A model generated the notes under the pieces. That model made no database searches. It saw nothing but the letters and a program-made list of their open reading frames with translations, and was not told the DNA's origin. This document shows, piece by piece, positions 5,655 through 9,232 of a stretch of DNA of 9,232 nucleotides. The DNA comes from Bacteroidales bacterium. Its GTDB lineage: Bacteria; Bacteroidota; Bacteroidia; Bacteroidales; WCHB1-69. The position numbers were made by a program, and so were the translations under genes. The DNA is taken from the NCBI GenBank assembly GCA_028684405.1, contig JAQUGA010000090.1:1-9232 (forward strand). Direction: 5' to 3'. The first letter of the stretch is position 1; the number at the start of each line of letters is the position of its first letter.

Positions 5655-6065
5655 ATGAAAATAGAAAGCAACAGAACGCTCATAAATAGAAGCAGTAATC
5701 TGGTTTTTGATTACATTAGCAACTGCAATAATTTTGGAAAAGTACTGCCCGAACAGATAAAAAACTGGACCTCAAGCGAAGACCATTGTTCGTTTGAAAT
5801 TCAAGGAATGGCCAAAATAACATTGCATGTAAGTGAAAAAAGTCGACCCTCAAAGCTTGTTTACACGGCAACGGCTGATAAACCATTTAGTTTGGAAATG
5901 ATTTGTCAAATATTGGAGAAGAGCGATAAATCCTGCGAAGCAATTGCTTTTTTAAATGTTGATATTCCGCCAATGATTGCCATGATGGCTAAAAAACCTT
6001 TGCAAACCTTTGCAGATCAATTAATGATGCGGCTAAAACAAGTATGTGAAGATATGCCAGAATAA
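5655..6065 (+). CDS. SRPBCC (START-like) family protein
   Basis: The 136-residue product has the outline of a small helix-grip SRPBCC/START-like domain, a fold with a deep hydrophobic ligand pocket. It shows an N-terminal strand (MKIESNRTLINRS), the helix VFDYISNCNNFGKVLPEQIKNW (about 17-38), a run of strands (CSFEIQGMAKITLHVSEKS, KLVYTATADKPFSLEMICQI) and a long C-terminal helix ending KKPLQTFADQLMMRLKQ. Ligand and role are unknown. The ATG at 5655 is preferred to the TTG one codon upstream. It follows pyrE by 50 nt without a terminator, and a pyrE-SRPBCC order is, as I recall, common in Bacteroidota. No canonical terminator follows; a small hairpin at 6101-6113 lacks a T-run. Confidence 0.8.
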   Translation: MKIESNRTLINRSSNLVFDYISNCNNFGKVLPEQIKNWTSSEDHCSFEIQGMAKITLHVSEKSRPSKLVYTATADKPFSLEMICQILEKSDKSCEAIAFLNVDIPPMIAMMAKKPLQTFADQLMMRLKQVCEDMPE

Positions 6066-6229
6066 TACAGTATTGTTTGAATAAAGAGGATAGATATGTC
6101 GCTGATTTTCAGCAATGATACTGCTTTCTAATTCAATTATTCTAGGCTGTATTTGTTCTGCGCCCCGTTTGTGTAAGAGTCTTTGAATTTGTTATTTTTC
6201 TTTAATTAGAGAAAATATTTTCCAATTTG

Positions 6230-6260
6230 TTTGTTGGTAAGCAAAAAAAATGTATTTTTG
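6230..6260 (+). promoter_or_regulatory. Promoter of the SRP RNA gene
   Basis: TTTG (6230-6233), a 19-nt spacer, then TATTTTTG (6253-6260) is a full match to the Bacteroidota TTTG / TAnnTTTG promoter. The predicted start about 6 nt beyond the -7 element falls on G6266, the first base of the SRP RNA terminal stem. The agreement of promoter and RNA end makes both calls stronger. Confidence 0.85.
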
Positions 6261-6265
6261 CAGTT

Positions 6266-6363
6266 GGGTAAGTCTTATACGACCAGCTCCTATTAAACTC
6301 CCCCAGGTTCGGAAGGAAGCAAGGGTACGATGGTTGTAGCGGTGCGATGTAAGTAGCTTACCC
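6266..6363 (+). ncRNA. ffs: Signal recognition particle RNA, small bacterial (4.5S) type
   Basis: This RNA pairs with the GTPase Ffh to form the SRP, which delivers nascent membrane and secreted proteins to FtsY at the membrane. The diagnostic domain IV core is present: AGG (6305-6307), TTC (6308-6310), GGAA tetraloop (6311-6314), GGA (6315-6317) and AGCA (6318-6321), flanked by C-rich and AGGG arms that pair. The ends close as GGGTAAG (6266-6272) with CTTACCC (6357-6363). At about 98 nt it is the short form without an Alu domain. A run of seven T follows directly. The promoter upstream predicts the same 5' end. Confidence 0.95.
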
Positions 6364-6370
6364 TTTTTTT
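6357..6370 (+). terminator. Terminator of the SRP RNA gene
   Basis: The 3' strand of the SRP RNA terminal stem (CTTACCC) runs straight into T7 (6364-6370). The RNA's own long-range helix may therefore serve as the terminator stem. Some read-through into the next gene, whose ATG is 20 nt on, is plausible. Confidence 0.65.
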
Positions 6371-6390
6371 ATTTACAAAAAGGGGGACTT

Positions 6391-7011
6391 ATGTTACTAA
6401 AACTTTATAACGAAAATCCAAACCCTAGAGATATCCAGAGAATAGTTGAATGTCTGAAAGATGGTGGTGTCATAATTTATCCAACGGACACCATTTATGG
6501 GATTGGTTGCGACATCTTAAACCACAAATCAGTTGAGCGTATTACCGAAATAATGAATATCAAAAAGGACAAAACGATGTTCTCGTTTATCTGTTCCGAC
6601 TTGAGTCATTTGTCTGATTATTCAAAACCGCTTAACAATACAATTTTCAAAATAATGAAAAGTGTTCTACCTGGACCTTATACTTTTATTTTAAATGCCA
6701 GCAATAAGGTTCCAAAATTGCTCTCAAGCAAAAAGAAAACGGTTGGAATAAGAGTTCCTGATAATAATATAATTCGAGAAATTGTTAGAGAACTGGGAAA
6801 TCCCATTCTTTCAAAATCTATTAAAGATGAAGATCAGATTATCGAATACACCACCGATCCTGAATTGATTAACGAGCGCTATGGCGATTTGGTTGATATT
6901 GTAATTGATGGTGGATTTGGCGATAATGAACCGTCCACAATTCTTGATTGCACAGGCGACGAAATAGAAATTATTAGAAAAGGCAAAGGAATTGTTGATT
7001 TTATTTTGTAA
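6391..7011 (+). CDS. L-threonylcarbamoyladenylate synthase family protein (Sua5/YciO/YrdC)
   Basis: Family members with full activity make threonylcarbamoyl-AMP from threonine, bicarbonate and ATP, the first step of t6A formation at A37 of tRNAs that read ANN codons. The 206-residue YrdC domain shows GGVIIYPTDTIYGIGCDI (25-42), SVLPGPYTFIL (91-101), TVGIRVPDN (117-125), NPILSKSIKDED (137-148), PSTILDC (181-187) and IIRKGKG (194-200). The length and the KSIKDED segment, where TsaC/Sua5 proteins usually have a TSAN-like motif, recall the YciO branch, whose activity is less certain. No C-terminal Sua5 domain is present. It begins 20 nt after the SRP RNA T-run, with GGGGGA just upstream of its ATG, and leads a run of four close genes. 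Confidence 0.88.
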   Translation: MLLKLYNENPNPRDIQRIVECLKDGGVIIYPTDTIYGIGCDILNHKSVERITEIMNIKKDKTMFSFICSDLSHLSDYSKPLNNTIFKIMKSVLPGPYTFILNASNKVPKLLSSKKKTVGIRVPDNNIIREIVRELGNPILSKSIKDEDQIIEYTTDPELINERYGDLVDIVIDGGFGDNEPSTILDCTGDEIEIIRKGKGIVDFIL

Positions 7012-7014
7012 AAA

Positions 7015-7344
7015 ATGAAATCCAAATCTATATTTTCAAATCCAAATCATGATTTTTCAAAGGGAGAGTTTTTTGAAACTTTATTTGAATCTTCCAAAGT
7101 TAAAATTGAAAGAATTATTTCCAAAGGAAATTCGGATGATGAAAATATTTGGTATAATCAAGATAAAGATGAATGGGTAATTCTGATTCAGGGCAGTGCA
7201 AGCATTGCTTTTGAAAACGATGAAATCGTTGATTTAAAAGCCGGTGAACATCTTTTTATCCCACATCATAAAAAACACAGAGTAGCAAAAACTTCAGCTC
7301 AGCCAGAATGTATTTGGATAGGCGTTCATGCTGATTTTGAATAA
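7015..7344 (+). CDS. Cupin-domain protein
   Basis: This is a small single-domain cupin of 109 residues. The core reads NIWYNQDKDEWVILIQGSASIAF (44-66), then LKAGEHLFIPHHKKHRV (74-90), followed by the last strand CIWIGVHAD. In the second motif PHHKKH places His residues where cupins bind metal. The first motif has DEW in place of the usual His-rich set, so metal binding may be incomplete. The biochemical role is unknown; relatives are annotated only as cupin-domain proteins. It starts 3 nt after the YrdC-family stop and 11 nt before the aminotransferase, so it is probably translated from the same mRNA. Confidence 0.85.
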   Translation: MKSKSIFSNPNHDFSKGEFFETLFESSKVKIERIISKGNSDDENIWYNQDKDEWVILIQGSASIAFENDEIVDLKAGEHLFIPHHKKHRVAKTSAQPECIWIGVHADFE

Positions 7345-7355
7345 AATAGAATAAA

Positions 7356-8543
7356 ATGTCATCAACACGTCATCTTTTTTTTGAGCATTGTGCTCAAACA
7401 TCGCCCATGCCTTTGACCATCGAAATTAACCGAGCAAAAGGGCTTCATCTTTTTGATGTAAATGGAAAATCCTATTTGGATTTAATTTCCGGAATTGCAG
7501 TCAGCAATGTTGGTCACTGCCATCCAAAAGTAGTTGCTGCCGTTCAAAAACAAGCCGAAACTTTTATGCACTTGATGGTGTACGGAGAATATGTTCAATC
7601 TCCACAGGTAAAATTGGCCGAAAAATTAGCCTCTTTATTGCCCCAAAATTTATCGTGTACATATTTTACAAATTCAGGTTCCGAAGCCATTGAAGGAGCC
7701 ATTAAGTTGGCTCGAAAGTACAGCCAAAAATCGGAAATTATCAGTTGTCATAATTCTTATCATGGAAGCACTTTAGGCGCGTTGAGTATTATTGGAGACG
7801 ATGAATACAGAAGTCATTTTGAGCCGCTTTTGCCCAATACCAAACGCATTCGTCATGGAATTATTGAAGACTTATCTTTAATTACTGATAAAACAGCAGT
7901 GGTTGTCATTGAAGCAATTCAAGCGGAAGCTGGGATTTATAAAGCTTCAAAAGAGTATTGGACCGCTTTGCAACAAAAATGTAAAGAGACTCAAACCTTA
8001 ATTGTTTGTGATGAAATTCAGACTGGTTTTGGACGAACTGGAACTATGTTTGGATTTCAAAATGTTGGCATACAACCCGATATCATAACTTTAGCCAAAG
8101 GCTTTGGTGGCGGAATGCCCATTGGTGCTTTTGTCTCTTCCAAAGAAATTATGCAAACTTTTACGACAAATCCAATTCTTGGTCACATGACCACATTTGG
8201 TGGACATCCTGTTTGTTGTGCAGCTGCCTTGGCAACTATTGAAGTTATTGAAAATGAAAAGCTTGTAAATAATATTCCGTTCAAAGCGGAAGCTTTTAAA
8301 AGTTTAATTCAGCATCCTTCTTTAATTAAAGATTTTCGTCAGGAAGGTTTGATGATGGCTATTGAATTTGAAAGTTTTGAAATTAATAAAAAAATTATCG
8401 ACCTTTGTCTTGAAAATAGAATTATTACCGATTGGTTTTTGTTTAATTCAAAAAGTATGCGAATTGCCCCCCCTTTGGTAATTACCATAGAAGAAATTGA
8501 AGAAGCTTGTTCAGTTATTAATCGAGTTTTAAAGCAAATATAA
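7356..8543 (+). CDS. Class-III PLP aminotransferase (acetylornithine/4-aminobutyrate aminotransferase-like)
   Basis: This fold-type I, subgroup III aminotransferase has 395 residues, the normal length. Visible are GKSYLDLISGIAVSNVGHCHPKVV (37-60), the PLP phosphate-binding NSGSEAIEGAIKLAR (106-120), SYHGSTLGALS (134-144), the pyridine-N-binding Asp in IVCDEIQTGFGRTG (216-229, D219), and the Schiff-base Lys K248 in ITLAKGFGGGMPIGAF (244-259). TTFGGHPVCCAAALA (279-293) is the conserved segment after it. The family covers acetylornithine, ornithine, 4-aminobutyrate and similar substrates, and the substrate cannot be fixed from sequence. No arginine-pathway gene is adjacent, so argD is not assigned. 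A C7 run at 8467-8473 lies in the codons for Ala-Pro-Pro; the frame is intact. The stop lies 1 nt before the next ATG. Confidence 0.93.
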   Translation: MSSTRHLFFEHCAQTSPMPLTIEINRAKGLHLFDVNGKSYLDLISGIAVSNVGHCHPKVVAAVQKQAETFMHLMVYGEYVQSPQVKLAEKLASLLPQNLSCTYFTNSGSEAIEGAIKLARKYSQKSEIISCHNSYHGSTLGALSIIGDDEYRSHFEPLLPNTKRIRHGIIEDLSLITDKTAVVVIEAIQAEAGIYKASKEYWTALQQKCKETQTLIVCDEIQTGFGRTGTMFGFQNVGIQPDIITLAKGFGGGMPIGAFVSSKEIMQTFTTNPILGHMTTFGGHPVCCAAALATIEVIENEKLVNNIPFKAEAFKSLIQHPSLIKDFRQEGLMMAIEFESFEINKKIIDLCLENRIITDWFLFNSKSMRIAPPLVITIEEIEEACSVINRVLKQI

Positions 8544-8544
8544 T

Positions 8545-9093
8545 ATGGAAAATCAATTTTTCGAAGAGATGGAACATACCGCTGATTTAGACATTATTGA
8601 GTCGAAACATGTGTTGGAACTTCTCAGCATTTCAGAAGAGTTTATTAAGTTCATTTCCAATAACTCTAAGTATGACAAACATACCATCATGAATTTTCTA
8701 CAGAAAATTTTTCCTCTGATGTATTTAAAAGGAAGTTTAATTCCTAAAATTATTCCTGCCAATGAGGAAGCCGACGAGCGTTTTGTAACCGAAGAGGAAT
8801 ACCAAGGTCTATATGTTGAGTTGAAAGAAAAGTTTTCGGGAAATTGTGATGATGGACATTGCGACTGTGGCGACGAAGCAGATAAAATAGCCGAAGATTT
8901 GTGTGATATTTATCAAGATTTAAAAGATTTTCACACTCTTTATTCCAAACAACTTTTAGCTTCGCAAGAGTGTGCCATCCGCAATGTAAGAGAGTGGTTT
9001 ATTCAACGGTGGGGAATTCATCTTGCTCAATTGTTGGTTGTGTTTCACAATTGCATTTACCATATTGGACATACTCACGAAGAAGAAGAGTAG
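8545..9093 (+). CDS. DUF5063-like protein of unknown function
   Basis: The 182-residue protein resembles DUF5063 proteins of Bacteroidota: a helical N-terminal part (VLELLSISEEFIKFI, about 23-37), FLQKIFPLMYLKGSLIP (51-67), FVTEEEYQGLYVELKEKF (80-97) and LCDIYQDLKDFHTLY (119-133). Function is unknown. It is acidic and cytosolic in character, with no signal or membrane segment. It has a Cys/Asp cluster, CDDGHCDCGDE (101-111), and ends in a His/Glu-rich tail (HIGHTHEEEE), either of which might bind metal. It begins 1 nt after the aminotransferase stop, which suggests translational coupling. No convincing terminator follows. Confidence 0.7.
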   Translation: MENQFFEEMEHTADLDIIESKHVLELLSISEEFIKFISNNSKYDKHTIMNFLQKIFPLMYLKGSLIPKIIPANEEADERFVTEEEYQGLYVELKEKFSGNCDDGHCDCGDEADKIAEDLCDIYQDLKDFHTLYSKQLLASQECAIRNVREWFIQRWGIHLAQLLVVFHNCIYHIGHTHEEEE

Positions 9094-9099
9094 TTTTTT

Positions 9100-9126
9100 T
9101 GTTCGTTGAACTTTATTGTTCGTTGA
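9100..9126. repeat. Short direct repeat TGTTCGTTGA, two copies 17 bp apart
   Basis: TGTTCGTTGA occurs at 9100-9109 and 9117-9126, and the second copy continues as GCGGAG. CGTTGAGCGGAG-type sequence is, as I recall, part of a dispersed intergenic repeat in some Flavobacteriia. The DNA from 9127 to the end holds no gene I can assign; a frame from the ATG at 9183 stays open to the edge but is only 16 codons long. Confidence 0.4.
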
Positions 9127-9232
9127 GCGGAGCGTTTGCATTGAGTCCCTATTCTCGTGATAAACTCCGTCGAAATGTTGAAATGCCCAGTAATTTGCGA
9201 GTCAAGATAGTTGGGGGAAGATTGTTAATACG

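Noticed and set aside
6068..6123. Hairpin GCTGATTTTCAGC (6101-6113) nested in CAGTAT...ATACTG, as a terminator or structured RNA
   Set aside because: The stem is only 5 bp, the outer pairing is 6 bp across a long loop, and no T-run follows. No recognised RNA family fits.
8467..8473. C7 run in the aminotransferase gene as a phase-variation or frameshift site
   Set aside because: The frame is intact and the run falls in conserved Ala-Pro-Pro codons near the C-terminus. A single homopolymer is not evidence of programmed slippage.
9183..9232. Start of a further gene at the right edge (frame from ATG 9183)
   Set aside because: Only 16 codons are visible, with no recognisable motif and no supporting promoter or spacing.

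Overview
The window looks like a chromosomal segment of a member of the Bacteroidota. It is AT-rich, starts have A-rich leaders rather than strong Shine-Dalgarno sites, and promoters fit the Bacteroidota -7 consensus TAnnTTTG. A degraded type IX secretion sorting domain is present, and every recognisable protein has a Bacteroidota flavour. The class is uncertain: a PyrB/PyrI pair and a DUF5063 protein recall Bacteroidales-like genomes, while the dispersed AT-rich repeats and the NUDIX protein recall Flavobacteriia. Most of the window is housekeeping and I see no defence, mobile or CRISPR system.

Layout. (1) 2-385: 3' end of a COG2403-type GTPase gene with a Cys-rich tail, closed by a strong hairpin terminator. 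(2) 452-1842: pyrB-pyrI, the catalytic and regulatory subunits of aspartate carbamoyltransferase, followed by a terminator. (3) 1961-3881, minus strand: a terminator, a small orphan lipoprotein, a frameshifted remnant of a T9SS C-terminal sorting domain ending 1 nt before it, and a conserved double zinc-ribbon membrane protein. (4) 3882-4282: a non-coding stretch holding an array of 22 full CAATC-headed units, whose plus strand has no G for 242 nt, bracketed by copies of an AT-rich dispersed repeat. (5) 4283-4945, minus: a NUDIX hydrolase, divergent from pyrE (4960-5604) with 14 bp between them; an SRPBCC protein follows pyrE. (6) 6230-6370: the SRP (4.5S) RNA gene with a textbook promoter and a U-tract terminator. 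(7) 6391-9093: a tight four-gene run: Sua5/YciO/YrdC family protein, cupin, class-III aminotransferase, DUF5063 protein. (8) 9094-9232: a short direct repeat and no assignable gene.

Function. PyrB, PyrI and PyrE belong to de novo UMP synthesis but sit in separate transcription units here. The SRP RNA serves co-translational membrane targeting. The last four genes are probably one operon, but no common pathway is evident. The most unusual material is the G-free array: its units share 16 nt exactly with the sequence encoding the Nudix box of the neighbouring gene, and its flanks resemble that gene's 3' end. This suggests, without proving, local duplication and expansion.
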